From: Okeania sp. KiyG1
GTDB taxonomy: Bacteria > Cyanobacteriota > Cyanobacteriia > Cyanobacteriales > Microcoleaceae
DNA: 64,000 nucleotides
Assembly: GCF_014132355.1 (NCBI RefSeq)
Contig: NZ_BLZO01000025.1
Span: 62,001-126,000 of the forward strand
Direction of reading: 5' to 3'
Shown one piece after another: positions 46,563 to 57,585 of the stretch. Position 1 is the first letter of the stretch; each line of letters opens with the position of its first letter. The notes beneath the pieces were generated by a model, which saw only the letters and a list, made by a program, of their open reading frames with translations, was not told the DNA's origin and did no database searches. The translations under genes and the position numbers were made by a program.

Positions 46563-47095
46563 AGTGTTGCAATTAATGTGTTTTAGAATCTTGGCCTTAA
46601 ATTAAGGCAACATAAATCTTAGGATGATGGAGGCTGAAAGCTTGCTATCCTCACCAGTATAAGTGGAATGGTGCAGCAAACTAAAGGATATTGGCTCCTA
46701 GTTTGAAGACCGTCCCGGCCCACTTAACGAAGTCAGAACTCATTTGTGAACCCACCCTAACCCTTCCCAGGAGGGGAAGTAGGGGATTTGAGTAAGGCTC
46801 CAAAAATATTTCGCTGTGCGCAGGTAACAGCTCATCTGGGGGAATAAATTGCCGATAATATAAGACTTTTAGCTATTTGGCCTCTCCTGCAATTTGTGAA
46901 TATACCAGCGCTCATTGCTATATTTCGCCTTAAAAGGCGGGGTTTTAAACCCACAGGACTTACGCACAGACACTAAATCCAGTGAGGGCGCAATTCGGAG
47001 CTTGGCGTTAGCCAATGCCATTCGCCCCTACATATGGCGTTTTCAAGGTTGATTTGCGTAAGTCCTGACCCAATTATTTTGATAAAAAAAGACAG
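46563..47095. other. Spacer with a family-1 element
   Basis: No gene is visible. It holds a CCACCCTAACCC tract (46750-46775), an AAAAGGCGGGGTTTTAAACCC block (46931-46953) and a family-1 element (46955-47066). Confidence 0.5.
46955..47066. mobile_element. Family-1 miniature element, palindrome subtype
   Basis: The ends AGGACTTACGCA and TGCGTAAGTCCT are intact. The interior is enlarged to 112 bp by a GAGGGCGCAATTCGG...CCATTCGCCCCTACA palindrome. It ends 29 bp before the PPK2 start. Confidence 0.75.
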
Positions 47096-48583
47096 ATGTT
47101 AGAAACCTTAGATTTAGAACTGTCCCTAGATAAAGAAACTTATATAAGCAAGCTCGAAGCTTTAATGCAGAAGTTAAGAACCCTACAGAGAGCTTGCTGG
47201 CAAAAGAAATTACCTGTGCTGATAGTATTAGAAGGTTGGGCAGCTGCTGGTAAAGGTGCTTTAGTTCAACAAATAGTGGGAAATATGGACCCGCGAGGAT
47301 TTGTGGTACATCCAATTTGGCCTGCTACAGCACAAGAACGACAATATCCTTTTATGTGGAGGTTTTGGCAAAGACTTCCGAGAGCGGGACAAATTGGATG
47401 TTTCTATCATAGCTGGTACACTCATGTCCTGGAAGAGCGACTATTTAAAAGAGTGTCAGAGGCAGAAATTCCTATAAGATTAGAGCAAATTAATGCTTTT
47501 GAGCGTCAGATGGTGGATAATGGGGTGGCGATCGCTAAATTCTGGATTCATTTGAGCAAAAAAGAATTGAAGAAGCGTTTAAAAAAAACTGCTGCTGATT
47601 CTTTAAAAGCTTGGCGGGTCAGAAGTGAAGACTGGCAACAAGCAAAAAATTATGAACGATATACTGTTTTTGCTGAAGAAATGCTGATTCATACCAACAC
47701 AGGATTTGCTTCCTGGACATTGGTGGAAGGAAACTCTCAACGTTGGGCAAGAGTCAAAGTTCTGACAGAAATGGTCTCAACTTTGAGCGAAGCTTTGGAT
47801 GGACTGCAGATTCAGGCCACACCACTCAAAAATCCTCTTCAAGAACAGCTCAAATCAAGGGAACCAGATTTTTTAGCTGAAGTAGATTTGACCCAAAGCT
47901 TATCTCCAAAACAGTATAAAAAATCTTTACGGCAGCAGCAAGCACTTTTGAATAAACTGCAATTGGAAATTTACAAACATCAAATCCCTGTGCTGGTAAT
48001 ATTTGAGGGTTGGGATGCTGCGGGTAAGGGTGGGGCAATTAAAAGATTAACGGATAATTTAGACCCCCGAAGTTATGTAGTTAGTGCTTTTGCTGCACCA
48101 ACGGAGTCAGAAAAAGCCTATCATTATCTCTGGCGGTTTTGGAAACAGTTGCCAGAAGCAGGAAATATTGGTATTTTTGACCGCAGTTGGTATGGTCGAG
48201 TTTTGGTGGAGCGGGTGGAAAGATTTGCTACAGAGTCAGAATGGCAACGTGCATATCAGGAAATTAATGAGTTTGAGGGACAATTGACCAGTGCAGGTTA
48301 TGTTTTGGTCAAATTTTGGTTACATATTAGTCAGGAGGAACAATTAAGGCGATTTACTGAGCGACAAAATGACCCATTTAAGCAGTATAAGCTTACAGAG
48401 GAGGATTGGCGCAATCGAGAAAAGTGGGAAGTTTATGAAGTAGCTGTTAATCAAATGATTGAGCTTACAAGTACGCCTACTGCACCTTGGACTTTAATTG
48501 GGGGTGATGATAAACATTATGCTCGTGTTAAAGTAATCCAAACAGTGACGGAAGCAATTAATGCTCAACTTAAGTACCGATAA
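47096..48583 (+). CDS. Fused two-domain PPK2, polyphosphate:AMP phosphotransferase-like
   Basis: PPK2 enzymes move phosphate between polyphosphate and nucleotides; the fused two-domain class generally makes ADP from AMP. Each half of the 495 residues has a P-loop: EGWAAAGKGA (46-55) and EGWDAAGKGG (304-313). The second half has the canonical IFDRSWYGRVLVERV motif. In the first half this reads CFYHSWYTHVLEERL, losing the Asp and Arg, so only the C-terminal domain is likely catalytic, as known for fused PPK2s. It stands alone, right after a family-1 element that may have displaced its promoter. Confidence 0.9.
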   Translation: MLETLDLELSLDKETYISKLEALMQKLRTLQRACWQKKLPVLIVLEGWAAAGKGALVQQIVGNMDPRGFVVHPIWPATAQERQYPFMWRFWQRLPRAGQIGCFYHSWYTHVLEERLFKRVSEAEIPIRLEQINAFERQMVDNGVAIAKFWIHLSKKELKKRLKKTAADSLKAWRVRSEDWQQAKNYERYTVFAEEMLIHTNTGFASWTLVEGNSQRWARVKVLTEMVSTLSEALDGLQIQATPLKNPLQEQLKSREPDFLAEVDLTQSLSPKQYKKSLRQQQALLNKLQLEIYKHQIPVLVIFEGWDAAGKGGAIKRLTDNLDPRSYVVSAFAAPTESEKAYHYLWRFWKQLPEAGNIGIFDRSWYGRVLVERVERFATESEWQRAYQEINEFEGQLTSAGYVLVKFWLHISQEEQLRRFTERQNDPFKQYKLTEEDWRNREKWEVYEVAVNQMIELTSTPTAPWTLIGGDDKHYARVKVIQTVTEAINAQLKYR

Positions 48584-48839
48584 AATAAGTTGATTTTTAT
48601 TTTTAGCTTCGCTGAAGTAAGGTATGAAACTGATGAGTGAGTAGATATTAATAGTAAGTAAAAATAGAGCGTCTCTTTTAACTACTAACTAATGACTACT
48701 AACTACTGATTACTGACCACTAAAAATTATACAATAATTCAGCAACGCCTTATTTTTTATGTTATGAGAAAGACTGCATCAATCAAGTTAGCTGATTAAG
48801 CAAACAATCAAACTTTTCTAAGGAAAAAATCAAAAAATT
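48584..48839. other. Short spacer with ACTAAC repeats
   Basis: It contains TAACTACTAACTAATGACTAC-type tandem repeats (48680-48722, described in part) and a purine-rich AAGGAAAAAATC stretch before the next gene. Nothing else is seen. Confidence 0.45.
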
Positions 48840-49826
48840 ATGCTGATAATTTTAACAAGAATAGTATTCTTAATACTGTTAATTTGTATAATTAAGTCAC
48901 TCTGGGATAGTTCTGGTGGAGATAAGAAAAATTTAATTTCTAAGTTGTTGTTAGTATTTTCAATTATTCTGTTAATACTGGCATTTTATGCACCAGATAG
49001 TCCAGTAGGAGCTGCTGTTTTTAGGTTTCTAGCTTTTGCTTTTAAACCACTTGGTTTTTCGATTATACTTTTGATCTATGCCACTACTCTCATATCGAAT
49101 GGGGGGATAAAAAGTCCAGCTCCAACTCTGATTATTACAGCTTTAATAGTTCTGATAATTTCTAGCTCGCCAGTATTTGCTGTATGGGCAGCTCAACAAG
49201 CAGAAGAGGACGCTATAGAACTTGTTTCTGTATCAGCTTGTTGTGACGAAAAAGCAGATGCGATTGTATTATTGGGTCAGGGAACAACTCAGCCAGTAAT
49301 ACCAGACAGAATACAAGTTCAGCTTACTAAAACAGCAGAGCGGATTATTTATGCATCTCAACTATATAAGAAAGGTTTAGCTCCCTATATTATAGTAAGT
49401 GCTGGTCCGAGAATTGGAGATGATAATAGTACGGTTGAAGCTGTAGATATCAAGAACATTTTAATTGAATTGGGTGTTCCAAGAGGGGCTATTATTCTAG
49501 AACCAGATGGAAGGACTGTCTATGAAAGTGCCATTGAAACAAGGGAAATTTTGGATGCAAAAGGTTTAGACACTGCAGTTATTCTTGTTACTTCTGCTGT
49601 TAATATTCGTCGTGCTAGTTTAACTTTTACTGATATAGGAATGAGGGTTATTCCAGCTCCAACAGATTTTAATACTGTAAATCCTTATGAAGATTCTTCC
49701 TATCGTTTTGTACTAGCAGATTTTCTACCTAATGCTCAAGCACTTTTACTAACTACAGAAGTTTGGGAAGAATATTTAGCTTTATTTTACTACTTCCTAC
49801 GCGGTTGGTTAGCTCCTGGTTTTTGA
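48840..49826 (+). CDS. YdcF/DUF218-family membrane protein (ElyC/SanA-like)
   Basis: The 328 residues start with four to five hydrophobic helices (e.g. ISKLLLVFSIILLILAFYA and TLIITALIVLIISSSPVFAVWA), followed by a DUF218 domain from ~140: ADAIVLLGQG, a GLAPYIIVSAGPR strand, EPDGRTVYESAIETREIL and VTSAVNIRRASLTF. Proteins of this family influence cell-envelope polysaccharide or peptidoglycan metabolism in E. coli (ElyC); the activity here is unknown. The domain should face the periplasm. AAGGAAAAAATC before the ATG supports the start. Confidence 0.85.
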   Translation: MLIILTRIVFLILLICIIKSLWDSSGGDKKNLISKLLLVFSIILLILAFYAPDSPVGAAVFRFLAFAFKPLGFSIILLIYATTLISNGGIKSPAPTLIITALIVLIISSSPVFAVWAAQQAEEDAIELVSVSACCDEKADAIVLLGQGTTQPVIPDRIQVQLTKTAERIIYASQLYKKGLAPYIIVSAGPRIGDDNSTVEAVDIKNILIELGVPRGAIILEPDGRTVYESAIETREILDAKGLDTAVILVTSAVNIRRASLTFTDIGMRVIPAPTDFNTVNPYEDSSYRFVLADFLPNAQALLLTTEVWEEYLALFYYFLRGWLAPGF

Positions 49827-50353
49827 GGAAGTATTTTCAACTAACTATATTGTTTTTACATAAGCATTCAGCCGTCAGCTATTAGCTAGCTTCCTATGGT
49901 CGGAACTGCGAACTTCAGCTATTAATTTGGAGGAAGATAAAAGCAACCTTTGAAATTGAATTTGAATAAAAATTACTGGTAAAGTCCCTTTCCTAAACCT
50001 TAGAAGTAATTACTCATTACTAATTGCTGTTAACGTAGTTCCGACCTAGGAGGCTAACTGACTGCTAATAGCTGTTTGCGCAGCATTCCGCAGGAAATGC
50101 TTATGTTTTTACTGAAACAAAATCTAAATTTATGCCCCTCAAAAAATTGGAATAGCAGAGGGGCATTTTTATGATCTTTAATAATGATTTTGATGATAAT
50201 TTATATTCAAAAAATTCACTAAATAATTTGTAGTGAATTTATAGCAGTCGAAGCAAAGGTTAGGAAATATCAAAAGCTTAAAACTCAAACAATGCCAGAT
50301 ATTTCCTTCTTCCTTCTTCCTTCTTCCTTCTTTCTTCTTTCTTCTGCCATACC
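49827..50353. other. Spacer with repeat motifs and a terminator
   Basis: It includes CAGCTATTAGCTAGC-type repeats, a TTTGCGCAGCATTCCGCAGG motif (50068-50092), a terminator (50132-50170) and a TATAGCAGTCGAAG repeat followed by CTTCTTC tandem repeats (50240-50345) that recurs at 51197-51332. Confidence 0.55.
50132..50170 (+). terminator. Intrinsic terminator
   Basis: ATGCCCCTC ... GAGGGGCAT is a 9-bp perfect stem with a 17-nt loop, followed by TTTTT. It lies ~300 bp past the DUF218 gene. Confidence 0.7.
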
Positions 50354-50684
50354 TTAATCTTCTTCCAAAGATATTATTTCTAATGGGTCATAATTACTAG
50401 AGGACGTAGTTGTTGGATTGTTATCTGAATTAGAAGGAGAAGCAGTAGAAGCAGGAGAAGCAGGAGTAGATGGCTGCTCATTTATGCTTTTTTTACCACC
50501 AGGCACTAAAAAAGTAACAATCAACCAAATACCTAAAAATATCAATAACAATCTAATCACAAAATCTTGTCCGGGAGGCGCTTTTGGCGGTTTCTTTTGG
50601 TGCTTCGAGTTTAACTTTAATAGATTCAGTTTCGATAGTGTTATCGTCTTTTACATCAAACGAAAGAGAAAATTGCTTGCCCAT
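50354..50684 (-). pseudogene. Small membrane-anchored protein, frameshifted
   Basis: Two overlapping frames make one ~110-residue protein. The ATG at 50684 starts MGKQFSLSFDVKDDNTIETE and runs to EAPK. Removing one A from the AAAA run near 50600 continues as KPPKAPPGQDFVIRLLLIF and into the frame 50560-50354: a transmembrane helix (LLLIFLGIWLIVTFLV), then a Ser/Pro/Thr-rich tail ending SLEED. GTG at 50560 could also start the second half separately. I do not recognise the family; it looks like a single-pass anchor with a disordered tail. Confidence 0.6.
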
Positions 50685-51367
50685 ATTTGTTATTCCTATT
50701 GTGGCAAATATTATGGTTAAGATATTAAGATAATTTTAGTAATATTTTGAGTTTAATTTGAGAAAAAATTATTTAGGAGCCATACATTTATCTTTTCCTT
50801 TATAGATTTAATACCTCACACTTAGCCCTCGGTGTCTACAATTGCTTGGAGTTTGTAGAGGCGGAGGGACAGTTTTTCAGTATTCCTATCTACTTTTTTT
50901 CTTCTTCAATTGATACAGCTCATTTTTAACAAGAACTAACAATTTTTTCATGGATTTTTAATATAAAAGCGGTTAGCAGTCAGCAGTCAGCAGTCAGCAA
51001 GATTATTTTTCTAAAGCTAACTAAGGGAATTTAAACCCCTCCTAAACAATCCTGCGCTTGGGGTTACAGGGGATTTAACCAGAGCTGCTAAAAGCTGAAT
51101 TTCGCAGTTCCTCTGCAAGAAGCTAGCTGTTTGCGGAGCATTCCGGTACGGAAATGCTAAAAGCTGATAGCTAGTTAATTTTTTTTGTATCTTTAAACTA
51201 TAGCAGTCGAAGGAAATGTTAGGACAGATCAAAAGCTTAAAACTCAGACAAAGCCAGATTTTTCCTTCTCTGGTAGATAACTAAACACCTTATTCCTTTT
51301 TCCTTCTTCCTTCTTCCTTCTGCTATATCTACAATCATAACATTATCTAAAATCTAAAATAATTACT
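50685..51367. other. Repeat-rich spacer before the ABC exporter
   Basis: It contains CAGTCAGCAGT tandem repeats (50970-51000), a TTTGCGGAGCATTCCGG motif (51131-51147), and the second copy of the TATAGCAGTCGAAGG ... CTTCTTCC repeat (51197-51332). No gene is visible. Confidence 0.55.
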
Positions 51368-53122
51368 ATGGCTCAATCTTCTCAAGTACGACTGCAAAAA
51401 TTAGCCTCCTATTTAGGTCCCCACTGGAAAAAGTCATCATTAGGAGTTTTTTCTCTACTAATAGTCAATAGTTTAGGAATTTATATTCCCAAATTAATTA
51501 GTCAAGCAATAGATGATTTAAAAGTAGCAACTAAAATTGATGAATTTTTATACTATGTAGTAGCAATTATAATTTTTGCCTCCATTATGTGGGTAATTAG
51601 AATAGTATCGCGCATACTCATATTTGGAGTAGGGAGACAGGTAGAATTTGACCTCAAACAAAAGATTTTTAATCGACTCTTAAAATTAGAGCCATCCTAT
51701 TTTAGTAATAATACAATAGGAGATTTAATTAACCGCGCCACAAGTGATGTTGATAATATCCGCAGGTTATTAGGTTTTGCAGTATTAAGTATTAGCAATA
51801 CAATTTTTGCTTATGGTTTAACTCTGCCAGTTATGCTTTCTATTAATGTACGGTTAAGTTTATTAGCAGTTTCTGTTTATCCTATCATGCTAATACTGGT
51901 GAAAATATTTAGTAATAAATTGCAGAGTCAACAATTAGCTGTACAAGAAGAACTTTCTAATATGAGCGATTTGATTCAAGAGGATATGAATGGTATTTCT
52001 CTTATCAAAATTTATGCTCAAGAGGAAAATGAGCGACAAGGTTTTAGTGATTATAATCAGCGACTTTTAGAGGCAAATTTAGAGTTGGCTAAAACTCGTA
52101 ATATTCTTTTTCCTATTCTAGTTAGTTTAGCAAGTTCAAGTTTATTAATATTGCTAATGAATGGGTCAATATACTTGGAAAATGGTGAATTAACGGTTGG
52201 TAATTTTGTAGCTTTAATTCTTTATGTTGAGCGTTTAGTTTTTCCCACTGCATTACTAGGTTTTACTATTACTGCTTATCAAAGAGGAGAAGTAAGTATT
52301 GATCGTATAGAAGCTATTCTCACAGTTGAACCGAAAATTAAAGACCATGAATCACCTCTAGATTTTCCAAAAGTGGTAAAAGGTTGGGTAAAAAGCCAAG
52401 GGTTAACATATACTTATCCGGGTAGTAAAACACCAGCCTTAGACAACATTAATTTTCTGATTCAACCAGGAGAAACTATTGCTATTGTCGGTTCTATTGG
52501 TGCAGGAAAATCAACTTTAGCAAATACATTACCTCGACTTTTAGATATTAATATTGACCAACTATTTATAGATGGCTATGACATAACTCAACTAAAATTA
52601 ACAGATTTACGCAGGGCGATCGCCTACGTTCCTCAAGAAAGTTTTCTCTTCAGTACAACAATTAAAAATAACATCTGTTATGGCGACCCATTAGCAAAAC
52701 AAATAGAAATAGAAGTGGCTGCTAAACAAGCACAAATTCACGAAGAAATTCTCACCTTTCCCCAACAATATGAAACGATAGTTGGAGAAAGAGGGATTAC
52801 TTTATCAGGAGGACAAAGACAAAGAACGGCATTAGCAAGAGCATTATTAGTTGATGCCCCAATATTAATTTTAGATGATGCACTTTCCAGCGTAGATAAT
52901 CAGACAGCAACTCATATTTTGCAAAATTTATCAACTGGAACTCAAAAGAAAACTGTAATTTTTATTTCTCATCAAATGTCTGCTGCTGCTACTGCCAATA
53001 GAATTTTTGTCATGGATAAAGGCAAAATTATACAAACTGGAAATCATGCAGAATTAGTAGAGCAAACTGGATTATATCAGTCACTTTGGAATGAGCAAAA
53101 ATTAAAGCAGTTATTAGAATAG
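51368..53122 (+). CDS. ABC exporter, fused membrane and ATPase domains (MdlB/MsbA-like)
   Basis: This 584-residue half-transporter should work as a homodimer in the inner membrane. Six transmembrane helices occupy ~20-300 (SLGVFSLLIVNSLGIYIP, YYVVAIIIFASIMWVI and others). The ATPase domain has Walker A GSIGAGKS (375-382; Ile-Gly-Ala where Ser-Gly-Ser is commoner), signature LSGGQ (479-483), Walker B ILILDD (499-504) and a switch histidine in VIFISHQMS. The substrate cannot be told; lipids, peptides or drugs are all possible. No accessory gene is adjacent. Confidence 0.92.
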   Translation: MAQSSQVRLQKLASYLGPHWKKSSLGVFSLLIVNSLGIYIPKLISQAIDDLKVATKIDEFLYYVVAIIIFASIMWVIRIVSRILIFGVGRQVEFDLKQKIFNRLLKLEPSYFSNNTIGDLINRATSDVDNIRRLLGFAVLSISNTIFAYGLTLPVMLSINVRLSLLAVSVYPIMLILVKIFSNKLQSQQLAVQEELSNMSDLIQEDMNGISLIKIYAQEENERQGFSDYNQRLLEANLELAKTRNILFPILVSLASSSLLILLMNGSIYLENGELTVGNFVALILYVERLVFPTALLGFTITAYQRGEVSIDRIEAILTVEPKIKDHESPLDFPKVVKGWVKSQGLTYTYPGSKTPALDNINFLIQPGETIAIVGSIGAGKSTLANTLPRLLDINIDQLFIDGYDITQLKLTDLRRAIAYVPQESFLFSTTIKNNICYGDPLAKQIEIEVAAKQAQIHEEILTFPQQYETIVGERGITLSGGQRQRTALARALLVDAPILILDDALSSVDNQTATHILQNLSTGTQKKTVIFISHQMSAAATANRIFVMDKGKIIQTGNHAELVEQTGLYQSLWNEQKLKQLLE

Positions 53123-53394
53123 AATTCTGAATTTATAATTTATAATTTATAATTCTTAATTCAGGAGCCAGAATTAATAAATTTAATACCATTTTTGATG
53201 TTGTAAATTATCTTTTTGGTCAAATAGACTTTTATATAAAGTATGCGAAACGGATGCTTATTATTTGAACACTTTCTTTTTTAATGCTTGGTATTATACT
53301 AAATTTTCCACCCATAAGCAGATATTTAAACTCCGCTTTTAAAGGTAGTATTTGACTCTTTTACCGAAAAATTGTGGTCTAAAGCCTCCCCTTT

Positions 53395-53593
53395 TAATAC
53401 CATTTCTCAAAAACTTTTCTACATTTTCTTGAGTAGGGAACCCACCCCTAACCCCTCCCAGGAGGGAGAAATAAAAATAATAATAATTAATATTAAATTG
53501 ACTCAAATTAGCAAAAAGTTTATGAGGATAGTTTAATTACTTAATAACTGAAGTTTTACCTAAGTATAGTATTACTTTTGGTAATTGATATAA
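53395..53593. repeat. Family-6b miniature element, copy 2
   Basis: TAATACCATTTCTC, CTACATTTTCTTGAG and TTTAATTACTTAATAAC match 37093-37309 in order. The interior has captured an ACCCCTAACCCCTCCC tract. Confidence 0.55.
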
Positions 53594-53843
53594 GGGGATA
53601 AAAAGCGGTTGAGGGATGGCGTTTTGCTGGCGCATAACTACGTTAACGGCTGTCGCCGACATATAAAGCGGAGCGACTCTGATAAGAGCGGCTCTCCTCG
53701 CCATATCCAATCAACCAAGAGAAAAGAGCATATTCCTTATGTCAAGCCTCCTTATTGCAGAGGTACTGTTAACTGTTAACTGATAACTGATAACTGAAAT
53801 GACTGTCATTATCCTGTAATTATCTTCTTTTAATTTGGTATAA

Positions 53844-54090
<247 letters not shown>

Positions 54091-54122
54091 AGTAAAAATT
54101 CAAAAACAAAAAGGAGAAAATT

Positions 54123-54698
54123 ATGCTGGCAACTGAGCAAAAATATTACTCTACCGAAGAGTATTTAGAACTGGAAGAAGCAGCAGAATTTAGAAGTGAA
54201 TATCGTCAGGGGGAAATAATTCAAATGGTTGGATGTACACCAAATCACAATTTAATTTATGGTAACTTTTATGCTGCACTGAAGTATGCACTAAAAGGTA
54301 AACCATATTGAGTATTTATGACTGATTTACGTTTATGGATACCTGAATCTAGACTTTATACTTATCCAGATGTAATGGTTGTTGCTATTCCTTTAGTCTA
54401 TGCTGAAAATAGACGGGACACTATTACTAATCCTCTAATAATTGCAGAAGTATTATCAAATTCTACAGAAAGCTATTACCGAGGAAAAAAAATTGAGTAT
54501 TACCGAAGTATGAGTAGTTTTCAAGAATATATTTTGATTGACCAATATAGGAATCATGTAGAACAATTTAGCAAGACTGAAGAGGGGAAATGGTTATTAT
54601 CAGAATTTAGTAATTTAGAAGATAATTTGTATTTAAGTTCTGTTGAATCTGGAATATCTTTACAGGATATTTACGAAGAAGTTGAATTTGAGGAGTAG
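54123..54698 (+). pseudogene. Uma2-family gene interrupted by an in-frame TGA
   Basis: The frame reads MLATEQKYYSTEEYLELEEAAE ... LKGKPY, then TGA (54309-54311), then continues without a shift as VFMTDLRLWIPESRLYTYPDVMVV ... IIAEVLSNST ... GKKIEYYR, ending EEVEFEE (191 codons). The PD-(D/E)XK-like residues (YPDVMV, AEVLSNST, YYRGKK) survive. The family has a charged residue at the stop position, so a single substitution such as CGA to TGA explains it. AAGGAG precedes the ATG. It is the head of a Uma2-derived block that continues to 58807. Confidence 0.85.
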
Positions 54699-54834
54699 GA
54701 AGTAGGAACAGTAGTGAGTAGGGAGTAGGGAGTAGGGAATAGAAAATTAATTATTTTGGGAAAAATTTAGAAAATCTCTATAGCAATTCCCATCTCTGAG
54801 TGACGCATAAAATTCATTAATTTGAGAAACGCTA

Positions 54835-55180
54835 TAGTTTTACCAGAATTAAAAATTTCTCTACTAAATCAAGCATTGGAACTTAGTCGAAACATGAATT
54901 AACGGTTAGATAGCACTTGGTTAATGGAACAATTTCAAACATATACAGGACTTACGCATTTTTCCGGCAAAAACACCATATATACCATAGTGCTATAGTT
55001 TTTATCTACTATATGTAGTGCTTAGTCGAAACATGAATTAACGGTTAGATAGCACTTGGTTAATAGAACAATTTCAAACATATACAGGAATTACGCATTT
55101 TTCCGACAAAAACACTATATATACCATAGTGCTATAGTTTTTATCTACTATATGTAGTGCCTTTGCGTAAGTCCTGATAT
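54835..55180. repeat. Uma2 3' remnants duplicated with family-1 elements
   Basis: TTACCAGAATTAAAAATTTC and CTTAGTCGAAACATGAATTAACGG are the end of a Uma2 gene related to the array downstream. This end and the attached family-1 element (54957 and 55086 copies, ACAGGACTTACGCA) are repeated in tandem with a ~130-bp period. The first element copy is truncated by the second Uma2 remnant. Confidence 0.65.
55086..55175. mobile_element. Family-1 miniature element next to Uma2 remnants
   Basis: The left end AGGAATTACGCA is slightly changed, the right end TGCGTAAGTCCT intact. The interior CCATAGTGCTATAG is a third interior type for the family. Confidence 0.65.
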
Positions 55181-55437
55181 AGCGTTTTTCAGACTAATGA
55201 GGTACACCTATTTTTATTTCTATTCTATTCTTTTCCCTTTTCCCTAAAACCAACGAATTTTGTACCTCACCACTGTGGGAATTGCTATTGAGAATTGCTA
55301 TAAAAATAACTCAGCTTGCCAATAAATTTGTTGAAAAAGTAGATAAATAATGAGTAACTTACAAACCAAAATTTTAGCTGATACTTAGATAACTGCAACT
55401 TGGTCAGAATATTTACAAGTGCTAGAAAGTATAGATA

Positions 55438-55752
55438 ATGAATATTATTGACTTAGAAAAATATCCAGCACCAGACTTAGTAATAGAAGTTGCTAATAGT
55501 TCGCTTTCTGATGCTCAAGGAGAAAAACTTATTTTATATGAAAATATCGGAGTGGGAGAATATTGGATAATTGATGTACAAAATGTGCAAGTAATTGCAT
55601 TTGCTGTAGCAGATAGAGGTAGTAAACAAATTCAAGAATCTCTTGTTTTACCAGAATTAAAAATTTCCCTACTTGATGAAGCACTTCAACTTAGTAGGAA
55701 TATGAATCAACGGTTAGTTGGAGCTTGGTTAATGGAAAAATTTCAGCAATAA
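55438..55752 (+). pseudogene. Uma2 C-terminal fragment, array copy 1
   Basis: The 104-codon frame holds APDLVIEVANSS, GEKLILYENIGV and EYWIIDVQN, the second half of a Uma2 domain. The first catalytic PDxxV segment of the family is missing because an internal deletion fused the N-terminal start to this half out of frame. The start codon arises from TAATGAATATT. Protein production is unproven. It differs from copy 2 at codon 44 (Ile against Val). Confidence 0.7.
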
Positions 55753-55845
55753 AAATAACTCAGCTTGCCAATAAATTTGTTGAAAAAGTAGATAAATAAT
55801 GAGTAACTTACAAACCAAAATTTTAACTGATACAAAGTATAGATA

Positions 55846-56160
55846 ATGAATATTATTGACTTAGAAAAATATCCAGCACCAGACTTAGTAATAGAAGTTG
55901 CTAATAGTTCGCTTTCTGATGCTCAAGGAGAAAAACGTATTTTATATGAAAATATCGGAGTGGGAGAATATTGGATAGTTGATGTACAAAATGTGCAAGT
56001 AATTGCATTTGCTGTAGCAGATAGAGGTAGTAAACAAATTCAAGAATCTCTTGTTTTACCAGAATTAAAAATTTCCCTACTTGATGAAGCACTTCAACTT
56101 AGTAGGAATATGAATCAACGGTTAGTTGGAGCTTGGTTAATGGAAAAATTTCAGCAATAA
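55846..56160 (+). pseudogene. Uma2 C-terminal fragment, array copy 2
   Basis: It has the same 104-codon frame, with GEKRILYE (Arg instead of Leu). Its 5' part lacks the ITATWSEYLQVL segment because of a ~42-bp deletion (CTGATACAAAGTATAG junction). Confidence 0.7.
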
Positions 56161-56295
56161 AAATAACTCAGCTTGCCAATAAATTTGTTGAAAGAAGTAG
56201 ATAAATAATGAGTAACTTACAAACCAAAATTTTAGCTGATACTTAGATAACTGCAACTTGGTCAGAATATTTACAAGTGCTAGAAAGTATAGATA

Positions 56296-56610
56296 ATGAA
56301 TATTATTGACTTAGAAAAATATCCAGCACCAGACTTAGTAATAGAAGTTGCTAATAGTTCGCTTTCTGATGCTCAAGGAGAAAAACTTATTTTATATGAA
56401 AATATCGGAGTGGGAGAATATTGGATTGTTGATGTACAAAATGTGCAAGTAATTGCATTTGCTGTAGCAGATAGAGGTAGTAAACAAATTCAAGAATCTC
56501 TTGTTTTACCAGAATTAAAAATTTCCCTACTTGATGAAGCACTTCAACTTAGTAGGAATATGAATCAACGGTTAGTTGGAGCTTGGTTAATGGAAAAATT
56601 TCAACAATAA
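56296..56610 (+). pseudogene. Uma2 C-terminal fragment, array copy 3
   Basis: GVGEYWIVD type, with the full 5' leader. It is the first half of the first 907-bp dimer. Confidence 0.7.
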
Positions 56611-56678
56611 AAATAACTCAGCTACTTAGATAACTGCAACTTGGTCAGAATATTTACAAGTGCTAGAAAGTATAGATA

Positions 56679-56993
56679 ATGAATATTATTGACTTAGAAA
56701 AATATCCAGCACCAGACTTAGTAATAGAAGTTGCTAATAGTTCGCTTTCTGATGCTCAAGGAGAAAAACTTATTTTATATGAAAATATCGGAGTGGTAGA
56801 ATATTGGATAGTTGATGTACAAAATGTGCAAGTAATTGCATTTGCTGTAGCAGATAGAGGTAGTAAACAAATTCAAGAATCTCTTGTTTTACCAGAATTA
56901 AAAATTTCCCTACTTGATGAAGCACTTCAACTTAGTAGGAATATGAATCAACGGTTAGTTGGAGCTTGGTTAATGGAAAAATTTCAACAATAA
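56679..56993 (+). pseudogene. Uma2 C-terminal fragment, array copy 4
   Basis: GVVEYWIVD type. The leader is shortened: CTCAGCT joins straight to ACTTAGATAACTG, removing the ATGAGTAAC start. It is followed by an extra 66-bp partial copy of the 3' end (TTAGTAGGAATATGAATC...). Confidence 0.7.
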
Positions 56994-57202
56994 AAATAAC
57001 TCAGCTTAGTAGGAATATGAATCAACGGTTAGTTGGAGCTTGGTTAATGGAAAAATTTCAGCAATAAAAATAACTCAGCTTGCCAATAAATTTGTTGAAA
57101 GAAGTAGATAAATAATGAGTAACTTACAAACCAAAATTTTAGCTGATACTTAGATAACTGCAACTTGGTCAGAATATTTACAAGTGCTAGAAAGTATAGA
57201 TA

Positions 57203-57517
57203 ATGAATATTATTGACTTAGAAAAATATCCAGCACCAGACTTAGTAATAGAAGTTGCTAATAGTTCGCTTTCTGATGCTCAAGGAGAAAAACTTATTTT
57301 ATATGAAAATATCGGAGTGGGAGAATATTGGATTGTTGATGTACAAAATGTGCAAGTAATTGCATTTGCTGTAGCAGATAGAGGTAGTAAACAAATTCAA
57401 GAATCTCTTGTTTTACCAGAATTAAAAATTTCCCTACTTGATGAAGCACTTCAACTTAGTAGGAATATGAATCAACGGTTAGTTGGAGCTTGGTTAATGG
57501 AAAAATTTCAACAATAA
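57203..57517 (+). pseudogene. Uma2 C-terminal fragment, array copy 5
   Basis: GVGEYW type. It lies exactly 907 bp after copy 3, with the full leader. Confidence 0.7.
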
Positions 57518-57585
57518 AAATAACTCAGCTACTTAGATAACTGCAACTTGGTCAGAATATTTACAAGTGCTAGAAAGTATAGATA

